64,000 nucleotides of DNA, taken from contig JBNGIQ010009000.1 in assembly GCA_049999765.1 (NCBI GenBank), positions 186,075-250,074 on the forward strand. Reading direction: 5' to 3'. The first letter of the stretch is position 1, and each line of letters opens with the position of its first letter. This document shows, one piece after another, positions 42,784 to 55,117 of the stretch. The position numbers were made by a program, and so were the translations under genes. Origin of the DNA: Phaeoceros laevis. Lineage: Eukaryota > Anthocerotophyta > Anthocerotopsida > Notothyladales. The notes beneath the pieces were generated by a model. The model searched no databases. It saw nothing but the letters and a program-made list of their open reading frames with translations, and was not told the DNA's origin.

Positions 42784-45700
42784 ATGAATGCGGACAACAG
42801 GAAAGGAGAGCTTGCGGAGCTCAAATCCCAGCTGCGGCAGCTGGCCGGGAGCCGTGCCCCTGGGGTCGAGGATATGAAGAGGGAACTTTATAAGAAGGTG
42901 ATATCGTACATGACAATTGGCATCGATGTCTCTTCCCTTTTCAGCGAGATGGTGATGTGCTCGGCCACCTCGGATCTTGTGCTCAAAAAAATGTGCTACC
43001 TGTACGTGGGGAATTATGCTCGGGGCCACCCTGATCTTGCTCTTCTCACCATAAACTTTCTCCAAAAAGATTGCCAGGATGATAACCCCATGATTCGGGG
43101 GCTCGCGTTGAGAAGCTTGTGTTCTCTTAGAGTGAAGAACTTGGTGGAATATTTAGTTGGACCTCTTCAGTCTGGGCTCAAGGATAACCACGGGTACGTG
43201 AGAATGGTAGCAGCGATGGGAGTTCTGAAGCTGTATCATCTTGCCCCTACTGCCTGCTTGGAAAATGATCTACCTGCCACATTGAAGGCCCTTTTAATTA
43301 ACGATCCAGAAGCTCAGGTATTTGCTCACTTTTCCATCTTCTGACCTTGCTTTGACTTTGTGGACCTTCCCTCTAGGTTGTGAGTAATTTGTGAACCATT
43401 TTTTTCCCTTTAGGTGATGGCAAACTGCTTGTCTGCTCTGCTGGAGATATCTGGAACAGAAGCTGCAAAGTCTGAATCAGGTCGGAGGGACAGAGAGTTC
43501 CTCTTTAGCAGGACTGTTATATTTGCGCTGCTTAACAGGTAGTTAAAGAAAACTACTTGGTAGTCTCTTGTGATTGGTGAACAGACAGGCTGGTATAGGA
43601 TGGGCAATGTACTACCGTTTGCTACAAACTGGTAAATCATCTAATGATTATTTCATGACGCAGGATCAAGGACTTCAGTGAGTGGTCACAGTGCCTAGTT
43701 CTTGATATGATCACAAAATATGTTCCCGCAGATCCCAATGAAACATTTGATATCATGAATGTGTTGGAAGACCGGCTCCAGCACGCAAATAGTGCTGTGG
43801 TTCTGGCAACTATTAAGGTCTTTCTTCAAATGACGATGGCCATGGCAGATGTACATCAGCAGGTGCTAATATGTCCATCTATTGCTCGTTAGTTAAGGCA
43901 AGGCAACTGGATGCAAAAAACTGTTGATGCTTGTGGGTGTCATGTGCTTTCCTTCACTATGCCTGAGAGAATGGTTTGGCCTTCTGGAGCAGGTTTATGA
44001 ACGCATAAAAGCTCCGTTGCTTACTCTTGTGAGCTCAGGAAGCTCAGAGCAATCTTATGCAGTTCTTGCCCATTTGCACCTTCTGGTGATGCGTGCACCA
44101 ATGCTTTTCTCCACAGATTACAAGCATTTCTATTGTCGATACAGTGACCCCTCCTACGTGAAAATATTGAAGCTAGAAATGCTCACCGCTGTGGCTAATG
44201 AGACTAATACATACGACATTGGTAAGTTGTCATGCTACACTGAGGCAGAGCAGTTGCAGTGAGTAGTTTCTTAGTTAGTTTCAGCGCTTGACTGCCTTCT
44301 AACATCTCTGGTTGCCATGACAGTGACGGAGCTTAGTGAATATGCAGCGAATGTGGACGTAGCAATAGCAAGAGAGTCCATTCGAGCAGTTGGGAAGATA
44401 GCCTTGCAACAATATGATGTGAACGCAATTGTAGACCGACTTTTGCAGTTTCTGGAGATGGAGAAGGATTATGTCACAGCAGAGACTCTGGTTAGTTTTG
44501 TACCTCTTTGACTCTGCATCCGTCTGTATCAATAGACTTTTGGGTGAGGGCTGGTGGTGTGACATGGGTTTCATTTTCAGGTGTTGATTAAAGATTTACT
44601 TCGAAAATATCCTCAATGGAGCCACGACTGCATAGCTGTCGTTGGCAACGTGAGCAGCAAGAGTGTACAAGAACCGAAGGCGAAAGCAGCTCTTGTCTGG
44701 ATGCTTGGGGAATATGCATATGACATGGAAGATGCTCCCTATGTTCTTGAAGGCTTTGTGGAAAACTGGGCCGAGGAAGAATCTGCAGAGGTAGCCACAA
44801 ATATGGCTGGATATCTTATTGCAAGCTTATCATGATTGAAGCTGTATGATCATGGAAATGTGGAGCCAAGATTGGTCATAATCATAGATTCAAAAGGTTT
44901 GTCCACAGCTTTGTCGTCTCACTTCCATCTCCATTTCAGGTACGACTTGAGTTGCTGGTAGCAGCCATGAAGATTTTCTTCAAAAGACCGCCGGAAGCCC
45001 AGAAACTGTTGGGTGGCACCCTCGCTGCTGGCCTGGCTGATCCTCATCAGGTACAGTTGGTTTCGGCTGGGGTTGCATTTCTACGTGAACGTGTGTTGTC
45101 CTAGCTTCAGGCCGTGAGCCTGCACATCTGTGTTTAAAGTGTGCTGTCCTAGCTTAAGGCCATGCTGGTTGCTTAGACGGTTCTCATGATATTGTATGAT
45201 CCAGGATGTGCATGACAGGGCGTTGCTGTACTACAGGCTGTTACAGCAAGGAGTTGAAATTGCTGAACGGGTGGTGAATCCCCAAAAACAGGCGGTGTCT
45301 GTATTTGCTGACAGGCAAACCAGTGAAATCAAAGATCGCATTTTTGACGAGTTCAACAGCCTCGCGGTTGTATATCGTGAGGTGAATCACGCACCCTGGA
45401 TTTGGACTTCGTTATGCTGGTGACTCCGTCTTGCCCATTACTGACAACACTACTGTGTACCCTTTCACAGCCATCATACATGTTTCTGGACAAAGAACAC
45501 CGTGGTGCTCTGGGATTTTCTGAAGACACTGGACCCATTGCCGTAGGGCCAACATCATCAGATGAAGTGTTGCCAAGTCAGAGAGTTCATGCAAGCGATA
45601 ATGACTTATTGTTGAGTGCAGCTGAGAAGGAAGAGGAAACCCGGGTCATTAGCAATGGATCGTATGAGTTTTCTCCACTTGATACTTTTTCTTTAGCTCC

Positions 45701-46339
45701 TCGATCTCCATCCCCTTCTCTTCCAGTTGCTCCCATCGGGCCTTCGCCTTTGCCCACGAACACAGCACCAACATCGGCTTCAGGTATTCCTAGTCTGGAC
45801 GACTTGCTTGGCCTAGGAGACCTCACATTGTCCTCAACGCCTTCAGCACCCCAGTTGAAACTTGAGGTAAAGCCAGTCCTTGATCCCCCAACCTTCAAAA
45901 GGAAATGGGGTCAGTTACCGGTGGCACAAAATCTTGTAAGCTTTCCACCTGTTACCATCTGGCCTGTCTCCGATTGCTTTTTTCATTGTTCTTGCCTCCA
46001 AGGTTGGTCCGCGGCTCTGAAGATGGGTGTGTTTCTGTGCAGGATCTTCCTCTTTCCCCGCAAGCACCACCTCTTTTGACAGGGCCACAACCTCTTCTGC
46101 GCCATATGCAAGCTAATTCAATTCAGTGCATGGCATCTGGCGGGCAGGCACCCAAGTTCAAATTCTTCTTCTTTGCTCAAAAAGAAGGTGCTCCTTCCGG
46201 CTCCGGGTTCTTTCTAGTTGAGTTACAAGTGTTGTCAGCTACAAGTACCAGCGCAAAGGTCAAGGCTGATGATTCGAGCCTCACTCCAGCGTTTGTTGAG
46301 CATTTTCGTTCTACTCTAACGAAGTTCGGCACTGTATAG
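42784..46339 (+). CDS. AP4B1: AP-4 complex subunit beta (beta-4 adaptin), ten exons
   Basis: Exons 42784-43317, 43414-43538, 43664-43862, 43993-44221, 44324-44490, 44581-44790, 44940-45050, 45205-45381, 45471-45935 and 46043-46339 join in phase to 837 aa, the usual length. AP-4 is a clathrin-independent adaptor at the trans-Golgi network; in plants it helps vacuolar protein sorting. Landmarks: QLRQLAGSRAPGVEDMKRELYKKVISYMTIGIDVS, EMVMCSATSDLVLKKMCYLYVGNYA, DDNPMIRGLALRSLCSLRV, HANSAVVLATIKVFLQ, YDVNAIVDRLLQFLEMEKDYV, KDLLRKYPQWSHDC, then a Ser/Pro-rich hinge (residues about 600-700) and an appendage ending in CMASGGQAPKFKFFFFAQKE. These match AP-4 rather than AP-1/2 beta. No defects are seen. 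Confidence 0.96.
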
Positions 46340-46972
46340 ACATCATATAATACTTTATCAACTTGACGGACGCATTTTTGCAGCTTCACTCGTCTCTGGT
46401 CTGTTGTCTCAAAGAATCGTATACACGACCATCTTCGAGTACAGAACTTCAGGCCCTGATCCCACCCGGGCATGGCTCACCCGTTACACCGGAACCGCTT
46501 GTTCCTGTTTCGTGATTAGTCGTTTCTAACACCAGTCCATGGAATGACTAACACCAATCCATGATTCCAAAATGACTCTCCTTCAGGCTCCGCTGATGAT
46601 GTGAGAGCCTGAACTTTCAGGCTATGCGGTCGTGCGGTGACCCACCGCACGGCCTGTCAGGCGCCATCAAGCCGCTTCACGAAATAGGAGATGGGCATCA
46701 TCATCATCAGGGCCTATTGCTCAATAATTTTTACTTCCTCAATTCAAAGAATCATATGTACATGAATGGCTGTTACAATCACAATAATTTTACAGGTGGA
46801 GCATTCCATGCGCCACAAGCAGTATCCTACTTTGGGGGAAAGAATTATCCGCCACTACACTGGCTGCTTTCAAAAGCAACACTGTGGCAAAGAATCAGGC
46901 AACTGGGTAAACCAATACATACTTGACCATGTGCTAATATTGACAGTTTGCAAACCATCAGTCGGTGATGAG
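46340..46972. other. Convergent intergenic region between AP4B and CTPA
   Basis: This 633-bp stretch should contain the 3' UTRs of two convergent genes. No other gene is recognised. Confidence 0.5.
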
Positions 46973-49083
46973 CTACGAGTTAGAGTGGGAAGCCAGCTTA
47001 CCGTCCAGCTGACGTTCAGCAACCAGAACACACGAATCGTGCTGCAGATACGCAGGCAACTTCTCCTTGTTGTTCAAAGTCATGATTCTGTCCAGCATCT
47101 TTGCTTTTGCTTCTTGGAGGTCAGGTTTCGGCTCCTCTTTCAAAGGGTCGGGGCTGCATAGCACATCAGGAACGATGCCAACCTTGTCTATAGGGTGCAG
47201 AGCAGGAGATACATACTTGGCTACTGTCACAAACAGAGCTGAACCATCTGACAGTTGTGACACACTCTGTATCTTGCCCTTTCCATATGTTTTGCTCCCT
47301 ACAAGCACTGCCCTTCCGTTGTCGTGGAGAGCAGCAGCCAGTATCTCGCTAGCGCTAGCACTGTTCTCATTTACCAGCACAACCAAAGGATCCTTGGTCA
47401 GGGCATGGTTTTTGGTCATGTTGATGGCTCGCACAGTTCCCTCCCGGTCAATTGTGTTGACCAGCACGTCGTCACCATCCAGCCACATCTCAGCAACATC
47501 CAGTCCTGCTTTAACCAGCCCTCCGGGGTTGTCACGCAGATCTAGGATAAAACCATCAACTTGGTCCTTTTCCTCCAGCGAGCGTATAGCTGCCTCCATG
47601 TCATTGCTTGCTGTCATAGAGAAAGAGCTGAGGCGAATATAGCCCAGCTTCCTGGTCTCTTGGTCCTCGGGAGTATAGTTCAGCACAGCAGAAGTGACAG
47701 GTGATAGATGGATTTGCTCACGTCGTAATGTTACCTCCTTGATGACTTCGCCATTGATTGTTCCTGAACATAAAACTCCAGTATCAGAAACAGGGCCAAA
47801 GCCAAGGCCCTGAGCAATTCGAAAACAGCTTACAGAACCTCCATATGCAAATAAACGAACAATTACCTGAAGGATCCTTGCGAGCTAGTTTGACAGTAAC
47901 AGAGGTGCCTGCCTTCCCTCGAAGCTTTCCAGCAGCCTGCTCTGTATTTACGTCTCCCAGCTGTTCATTGTTGATCTGCACCAGCTCATCACCAGGAAGA
48001 ATTCCAGCACGTGCCGCAGGACTCCCTTCAACTGAATACAACACCAAGACCCGACCAGAATCTTGCTGCACAGCAATCATCATCCCCACACCTTGCAAGG
48101 ACCCATCATTTCTAACTCGAAAGTTCTCATACTCATTTGGAGTTATTATCCGGGTGAACGGATCACCAAGAGTCTCCAACATGCCACTTATCTTCTTATA
48201 ACCTGCAATATTTTTGTCATCTTCGGGCATAGTCTTCAAGGGTAGGCTTCCACCTGCCGATTGTGCTGGCACATCCTCTTCCACGGCCTTCAACTGCAAG
48301 GAATCTGAGTCTGTTGACGTCATAGACTGAACGGTGCTTTTAGCAGCAAGTTGAGCAAGAGTCTCTTGAAATTTGGAATCCCAATCCTGTTCGTTAAAAG
48401 TCGGATCCACATATGTATCATGTACAATATTCCAGGCCTCCACCAAAGTTCTCTGCATTGAGCTGCTGTCCAGGTCAAATTTTGGAAACATAGCAAGTGC
48501 AGGCCCCTGTTGCAGTAGCAGAGCTGCAGCTACAGCGACAGCACCAACCGAAACCCTGGACAAAGATGCAAAAGCAGCTTCTTTTGCCCTCACCAATTCA
48601 GATACGGTAACTCTGACTAACTTTTGGTTCACTCCAGCAAAGAACCAGCTGGGTATTTTAGTGGGCTGAACCTCTTGCAAGACCCTTGAAGCATTGCTAA
48701 TCTTTGGACCCTCTTCTTTCTTCATCGATGCTTGGATCCACAGAGACGTTTGCACGAAATTCTTGGCTCCGGTTAATGCATGTTTCAGTTGAAGTATCCT
48801 CAATCCAGAAGACGAAGAAAGCCTTTGAGACCTGAACACGCTTGAAAAGAGTGTCACAGGGAAGTGCGCAAAACTTATCATAGAAAACGAGAACTTTCCC
48901 GCAAACACAAAAAACTTGTAACAAAACTTCCCACAAAACTTCCCACCCCCACCTAGTCCTGTAAGCTCCAGCGTAGCTAAGGCTTCTTCCATCGTGGAGA
49001 GCATATCGAGCGACCGTTCTTGTGCAGAGTGGATCAAGCTTTCCAGGAGCACCACGTAACAGCTCATGCCTCAAGGCCTCCAT
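46973..49083 (-). CDS. CTPA: Carboxyl-terminal processing protease, thylakoid lumen (D1-processing type), three exons
   Basis: Exons 49083-48953, 48831-47867 and 47763-46973 join in phase to 628 aa. A second in-frame ATG at 49116 would add 11 residues. The N-terminus looks bipartite: a Ser/Arg-rich chloroplast part, then a hydrophobic lumen-transfer segment (GAVAVAAALLLQQGPALA) with an AxA-like site. It contains a PDZ domain (VGMMIAVQ ... SPAARAGILPGDELVQINNEQL) and a peptidase S41 domain with FILDLRDNPGGL, the catalytic Ser in NENSASASEIL and Lys in GSKTYGKGKIQS. CtpA removes the C-terminal extension of photosystem II D1. It is longer than most homologs because of the extended N-terminus and a Ser-rich insertion before the PDZ domain. 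It is divergent from VPS26C. Confidence 0.93.
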
Positions 49084-49116
49084 CTTACCTCGCCTTGAGA
49101 AGCAACAAAGATCCAT

Positions 49117-49699
49117 TTAGACTGGCACAGGCAGATCATAGACCAATTCAATTACAAAGCGATTGATGAGCTACCTGCGTGTTGCAAATTAGGATGCAAT
49201 TCCGAATCGAAGCCCAGGGTGGTGAGAGCAGCTTTCTTGATCTTTTATCTCAGGAATCTCCGGAAGTAGCCCAACTTGAGAGCAAGATTGACGTGGTCGA
49301 CTGAATTGGTCGCCATAAGAGGAGGCAGCAGCACAGCGAGCACACCGGGTCGAAACTCCGAGACCCCTTGAACCAAACAATATCGTCCGACAAGCAACCC
49401 AGGCGCCTTGATCAAATCTGAAAGCCGTCTCCGCACGAAAACGGCGCAGAATTGGCAAATGAGAACCACACGAAACAGTTGGGCACGCAAGTGGGAAAAG
49501 TCGTGGAATGGAGGGGATCTGACGGAATCGGACGGGATCTGAGGGCCCCAATGCTGCTTCTACCCGCCTTTCTCTCTGACTGTCGGTTTGATTACTAATT
49601 ACGAGTGTGGTAAAAGGGGGGCCAACTACCATCCAACTGCAGGTTTCGTTCCTCACATGTTCACAACCTAGGGAACCTGGCATACCTGTCGTGTGAGCT
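49117..49699. promoter_or_regulatory. Shared head-to-head promoter of CTPA and VPS26C
   Basis: This is the 583-bp interval between the outermost start codons of the two divergent genes. It is moderately GC rich and has no clear TATA box. A GGGCCC-containing element lies at about 49541. Confidence 0.5.
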
Positions 49700-51735
49700 A
49701 TGGCTGTGGATGTCAAGCTAACTCGCCTGGATCGCGTCTACCGCCCCCCGGTAAGTGTGTGCTTCCGCGTTTCTAGCTGGATATGAATGGGCTGCCAATT
49801 TTCGCCTCTCGTCGGCGTGACTTCCGATGCTCGGTCAGTTACAAAAGTCTGAGACTGGTGTGAGCGATGGAGCATGAGGCATCGTGAGCTGTGTGATGTG
49901 TGTATGAATCTGAATTTACTAAACTCTAAGCAGGATGTGGTGGATGGAGCTATTGTCATTACATCTCCAGCTACTCTGTCACACCAGGGCATCAAGGTCA
50001 CGGCTGCCGGCACCATCATGCTGCAGGTGGTGTTGTGTGACGTGTTGCGCTATTCACAATAGAGTTCAAAACTGAGGCCTTATGTCATGTGTTCATTCTT
50101 GCAGCTGAGTGCAAAATCAGTGGGAGTTTTTGAAGCGTTGTACAGCTCCGTGAAGCCTATACAGCTGATGTGAGTATAAGTGGTCAAATCCTTTCGATTT
50201 TGCTAGGAAGTAGCTTCTTTGTCTTGTTGTAAATTATCAAAGCATAGTGTGAATTTCAATGCAGGAGCAAGACAGTTGATATCAGTCCAGCTGGAAAAAT
50301 ACCTGCTGGGAGAGTGGAGGTCCTCATTGTGTTAAATCTTTGAGACAACTATTGTTTATGTTTCCTACTGTTTCTTTCCTACCAAGACATTGTTCTGGTT
50401 GAAGTGCAGCTCCCCTTCCACATCTCGTTGGATCAGCTGAAGGGTGGCGTTACTGACGTCTTTTATGAAACATATCATGGTGCGTATGTCAACATCCAGG
50501 TGAGGACTATTTTCCAAGTAATGGACAAGTGGAGACGTTCTAGAATTATCAGGCATTGTGATGAGCAGAAGTAGGTGCTGCAGTGCTGACAATCGTTTTG
50601 CTTGCCTTGTGTGCGCTTTAGTATACGATCAATGCTGAAATATTAAGAGGTTATATCCTAAAGTCCTTGACTGCAAATGCGGAGTTCATCGTAGAAGGCA
50701 AAAAAGGTTGGATGCACAGCAGCTTTTCCCAGTTGCTGCCACCGTATCTCTCAGACATCTTGTCGTGAGTGTCACACTGATGTGTGGACTTCTACTTGAA
50801 GGCCTTGTTCCCCGATCAGTGCCCTCAGAGTATGTGACATTTTATATCACTCAAGATACTCAGCATCATGCACTTTTGCCAGCCATACGGGCAGGTAGGT
50901 TATCCCTCTAGTGCCCCAGAGTTGCACATGAACATGGTCTCTCGCAACTCCTGCTTGTTCAGCTAAAGCATTCCTGCGCTCACGAGTTTGGCAGTTGTTT
51001 TCCTCCAGACACCAGACTGCCCTTTCTGATCAGTCTTTCAAACTGGAGTCCTAAAGATTGAAGGGTGCTGATTACAGGAGGCTTCCGGATAACCGGCAAG
51101 ATAGCAACCCAATGCCTGCTCTCTGAAACAGTTACTGGAGAGCTGAAAGTGGAGTCGTCCGGCATACCCATCCACTCCATCGATATACAGCTTCTCCGCA
51201 TCGAGTCTGTCGCTGCTGGCGACAGGATGGCAACAGAAAAAACAGATATTCAAACCACCCAAGTAGGTCGGCAGCTCTGATTGTTGTGTTCAGGACGTTT
51301 GGAAGTTCCTCATTCTAATATGATGTGATTTTTTGCAGATTGCGGATGGAAATGTATGTCATGGCTTAACAATGCCAATCTACGTTGTGCTGCCCAGGCT
51401 ATTCACATGCCCCACTCTATCTGCAGGGTATGCCTCCATCCATCTTCAACAATCAGGCTTTCAGGCTACATGCTGATGCAGTAGATCGAGTCGCTTTTGC
51501 AGATCCTTTTCTCTGGAGTTTGAACTATCTGTTGTTATCACCTTTGATGTCCCGACGGCAAAACAGTTATATCAGCTCGACGCCCAGTCACCAAAGCCAT
51601 GGGTGCGTTTTGTTGTCCCATTTCACAGGCGTGGATGGTTTTTGAAGACGGTCATTGTGGACAATGTTTCTGAGTCGTCTTTATTTGCTGCAGGTGGCTA
51701 AGGAAAACGTGCCTCTTAGGCTGTTTCGAGCTTAG
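49700..51735 (+). CDS. VPS26C: VPS26C (DSCR3-type), arrestin-fold retriever subunit, eleven exons
   Basis: Exons 49700-49750, 49934-50026, 50105-50169, 50265-50319, 50410-50499, 50622-50706, 50802-50894, 51078-51262, 51339-51427, 51503-51602 and 51694-51735 join in phase to 315 aa, the normal family length. The product aligns end to end with plant DSCR3/VPS26C: MAVDVKLTRLDRVYRP, GVFEALYSSVKPIQL, SPAGKIPAGRVE, FYETYHGAYVNIQYTINAEILRGY, VTFYITQDTQHHALLP, GGFRITGKIATQ, IDIQLLRIESV, HGLTMPIYVVLPRLFTCPTL, and FSLEFELSVVITF near the end. VPS26C is the arrestin-like subunit of the retriever complex that returns cargo from endosomes; in Arabidopsis it is linked to root-hair growth. Most introns are 70-180 bp. 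Confidence 0.95.
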
Positions 51736-52852
51736 AGCGGGTGCTGCAGATCCAGACATCCCTCAGTACTGAAGGTTTCTCCGTGCTCACTGCAGCCACT
51801 GACGTGGGTGGATTGACACGTAAAGGCAGGAACCGGAAAATGAAATAGAAAACATGTGTTTGTACTTTATATTACAAATACATGTTGCAGAGCTCACGCT
51901 GACATTCCACCCTGAGTCTCGCCACAGGCTCCTATTGTATTGTAATTCACTACCTAGGATAGATAGATTTATCTCTGGTGTTTGCTGGGTACCATTACCA
52001 CACTCAAGAAGTTCAATGGGAGATCTTAGTAGTCTATGTACAGATGGAAGTAATTCCAGCGTGTTGAACTGGTGAGAGTTCCTACGGCAGGTTGTACATA
52101 TACATGAGTCATCCCGGATCCCGGATAATCCCGGATGACAAACAATATCGTTTATCATCGTCATCATCATCATTGTAGGCTAGTCTAATTTTCAGTAATG
52201 TACGGTAAGGGGTGTAACACAACGGTGTTCGAACTTCGAACTCCTATGTAGTATGCGGACCAGTACAATAATGCATCGGCCCGTAGAGCGGGTGCCTTCA
52301 AACTCCTCCGCAGTATGGCACGGGGTCAGTTTCCAAGGGGGAACCATCAGCCACGATGACCACTTCAAATCTTCTCACAGGCGATGGCGCTGTGATGCGA
52401 GCCATCGGTGGTTCGCCTTCTTCCTTCAAAGATTCATGCCGTAGTCGAGGTCTCCAGAGCGCCGGTTTTTGCTGCATGAGTATTGGAACTCGAGTGCTAG
52501 CAGAAAAGCAGCGCCTCAAAGCTGCCTCGCTTTCGCTTGGCTTGGAGGGGGAAGCTGTAAAGGCAACACCACAGGGCCTTCGCCGGAGCCTGTGCGAGTT
52601 GCAGCATACCCAGCAACCGAGGTGGAGGAGAGTAAGCCCTTGCATTGTCCGTGTTTACCGCTTGTTGCAGTGGCCAAGTGGTGTGACATATGCATGTGGT
52701 TACCATTCATGCAATTCGAAAGGAGAAACAGACGTACTCAAGTCCAGCAGAGCAATTTATGGCATGTTGCATAGAAGAACCCTGTCTTTGCAAAAAGGGG
52801 ACTCCCAACCACCTATGCACTTAAGGCTTTCCCAGTGTTGTAAACACATTCC
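51736..52852. other. Intergenic, no recognised gene
   Basis: A 170-codon open frame at 52356-52868 and overlapping frames on the other strand do not resemble a known protein. Part of this region may be decayed 5' sequence of the RidA-like fragment downstream, but I cannot show it. Confidence 0.4.
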
Positions 52853-53112
52853 ATGCGTGCTCTCCTAGAACAAGCCTCAGCGAAGATTGGCAGGTTGGCT
52901 GATCTTGCGGACTCCAAGGAACTGAATGAGATCTATGCAAAATGTAAGAGCTATAAAAGGTGTCACTTCGTTTGAAACCAATTAATTCCTTAGGCCTCCA
53001 GTCTGTAACTCAAGCTTTGTTTCTGAGTGCAGACTTCCCAGAACCTGCACCAGCACGGTCAATATGCCAGGTGGCGGGCCTGCCGGTTCTACCGACTTGG
53101 CCGGCTTTGTAG
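52853..53112 (+). pseudogene. RidA (YjgF/L-PSP) family fragment
   Basis: Two exons are joined by an intact small intron (52944-53032, GTAAG to GTGCAG). They encode MRALLEQASAKIGRLADLAD, then ELNEIYAK|YFPEPAPARSICQVAGLP. This matches the C-terminal half of RidA, the imine/enamine deaminase that protects PLP enzymes: the xNxIYxxYFPxPxPARSxxQVAxLP block is diagnostic and includes the active-site Arg. However, the segment equivalent to VVKTTVLLADL is partly missing, the expected C-terminal strand (VEIEAIA) is replaced by LPTWPAL and a stop at 53110-53112, a TAA lies just upstream in frame, and the N-terminal half was not found. It is therefore most likely a decayed copy. Confidence 0.6.
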
Positions 53113-53155
53113 AAAAGCGTGGAGCTGGCAAGAAATTTTGTGACACTGCAAAGCC

Positions 53156-53650
53156 ATTTCATGATTCTGGACTTATGGAGAAGTGCTCTCGATACTGAGG
53201 TATAGCGGATTATCATAGCCGAAGACACTGAAGTTGTCCTGCAAGGAATGTCTTGGAGGCAGCTCCTTTACCATTGAAGAGAGGACTTTACAGAAGCATA
53301 GTGAAGCAATGGACTGGTCAACGTGTATTGCACCAACGTATATTCAGTCTCTTCACATAACTTCACACCAAGTGTTAATAAGTTGTTAGCAATTACGTTA
53401 TGTTGCAACAAGTTAGCATTTCATGATTCTGGACTTTGGAGAAGTTGGCTCGATACTGAGGTATAGCGGATAGCTGAAGACACTGAATTTGTCCTGCAAG
53501 GAATTTCTTGGAGGCAGCCCCTTGGCCATCAAAGAGGGGACTACACATAAGCATAGTGGAGCAAGGCACCTAACGTGTATTCAGTCTCTTAAGGGGGTTC
53601 ACAGAACTTCACACCAACTACTAATAAGCTGAACATTAGCAATTACGTTT
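53156..53650. repeat. Tandem duplication of a 240-bp unit
   Basis: Positions 53156-53400 and 53417-53650 are diverged direct copies. Both start with ATTTCATGATTCTGGACTT and contain CGATACTGAGGTATAGCGGAT, AGCATAGTG and CGTGTATT, and both end with TTAGCAATTACGTT. No coding potential is evident. The unit lies between the RidA-like fragment and the expansin remnant, and may be duplicated 3' flank of the former. Confidence 0.8.
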
Positions 53651-54120
53651 ATTTGTAACTCTTTTTTTTTGCGATGTATAATTTATATTGATACGATTTA
53701 TATTGATACCATCACCTTGACTTCGGTGTTCATCACACGGACTTGGGACTCTTGATCTATTTCCGACTCAATTATATCGTAACTTGTAATTAGTTGGAGT
53801 GAAGTTAATAAAGCTTCTTCTTCTTCTTTTTCTTGGAGAAGTTGCATCATGACATCCATGATGTATTGCTATATGGATGTAATTTCTTTAACTTTTACAA
53901 CTCAAAAGTTTGAGAAAAAAGTCACAAGGAACCTGGTTCAACTTCACTGAGATAAAACGCTTGAAGTTCTTTGATACTACAGCAAGTGTATCGAGTCTAC
54001 AATGTCTATATATGTAAGAAAACAAGGCCTTTAGAATTCATCACTTCCTCAAGTCTATCATTTCTCCATTCTTCTTCTTCTCCTTTTCTCCTTGCTTCAA
54101 GCTTCTTTTCTAGAATCTCC

Positions 54121-55117
54121 ATGACGTAAGTATTTCTTTGAATGTTTCAAATTATTTCCTTGTTTTCAGGATGATGAGATCTTGACGTCCTTGTTTATAT
54201 GTTTGCAGAACAATGGTGAACTTGTTTTCATAGGTGATCCTTTTTGCCTTGGTGAGTTCTCTAACGATAAATGGTCAATGGACACAGTGACTGCTACGTA
54301 TTATACAGGGACCAATGGTAAGGGAGCTATTTGTATATGTCTTCTACATTCTAGTTTGTTGTTGTGTTCATGTACATGTTAACCAACCATTTCTGGTGTG
54401 GTATTGTAGGTGGGGTGTGTGGTTATGTAACGGAGTCAAGCCTCTTTGGCGACGCGACAGTGGCTCTGAGTTCAGCTCTCTACAACAGTGGAAAGATTTG
54501 TGGAGCATGCTATGAAGTACAATGTGTGAATTCTGGATCATGCTTGGCCGGGAAGACAACACAAGTAACTGCAACAAACTTGTGCCCCAGTGGTAACACG
54601 GGAGGTTGGTGCGATGGGTCAAAGCAACATTTTGACTTGACCCTTGGAGCTTTTACATCCATCGCTTTTACATCCATCGCGCAGCAAGCTGCTGGAGAAG
54701 TCCCCATTCAATATCGGAGGTATAGTATATAGTTGCACATAAAATCTTTCTCTTCACCCGTTACTATATACTTGTGGAAATCAAATCAAAATGACGTGGT
54801 TTTGAATTTTGCAGGGTTCCTTGCAAGAGGTCAGGTGGTGTAGCCTTTTCGATCAGTGATAATGCCAACTTCAACCTCGTTTTGATCAAGAACGTTGGTG
54901 GAGCAGGAGACATAGCTCAAGCGTCCATGAAAGGTTCAGGTGCATGGTGCACGATGAGTAGGAACTTTGGGTCAAACTGGCCGTGCACGTCCAATCTGGT
55001 TGGGCAAAGTTTGTCATTCAAACTTACTTTGAGTGACGGAAGGGCCCTTAATTTGACAATGTTGCCCCGGCCAATTGGCAGTTTGGGCAAACATTCACTA
55101 GCTCTCAAAATTTCTAA
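54121..55117 (+). pseudogene. Alpha-expansin-like gene, broken
   Basis: Exon-like blocks (54121-54125, 54210-54317, 54410-54719, 54815-55117) with good splice sites encode an expansin: TATYYTGTNGGVCGY, LSSALYNSGKICGACYEVQC, VTATNLCPSGNTGGWC, the HFD motif as HFDL, then a C-terminal domain (NFNLVLIKNVGGAGD ... MSRNFGSNW) as in wall-loosening alpha-expansins. Damage: the start frame (MTTMVNLFS) meets TAG, after which signal-peptide-like sequence (VILFALVSSLTINGQW) continues; the mature domain is then in another frame. A 15-bp tandem duplication repeats FTSIA. Near the end a one-base shift separates the domain from the normal terminus (NVAPANWQFGQTF, stop at 55115). The usual GG-ASGTM stretch is also short. 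It is probably non-functional unless these are base-call errors. Confidence 0.85.

Noticed and set aside
52356-52868. 170-codon plus-strand ORF
   Set aside because: Composition looks random, an opposite-strand ORF of similar length overlaps it, and no domain is recognisable.
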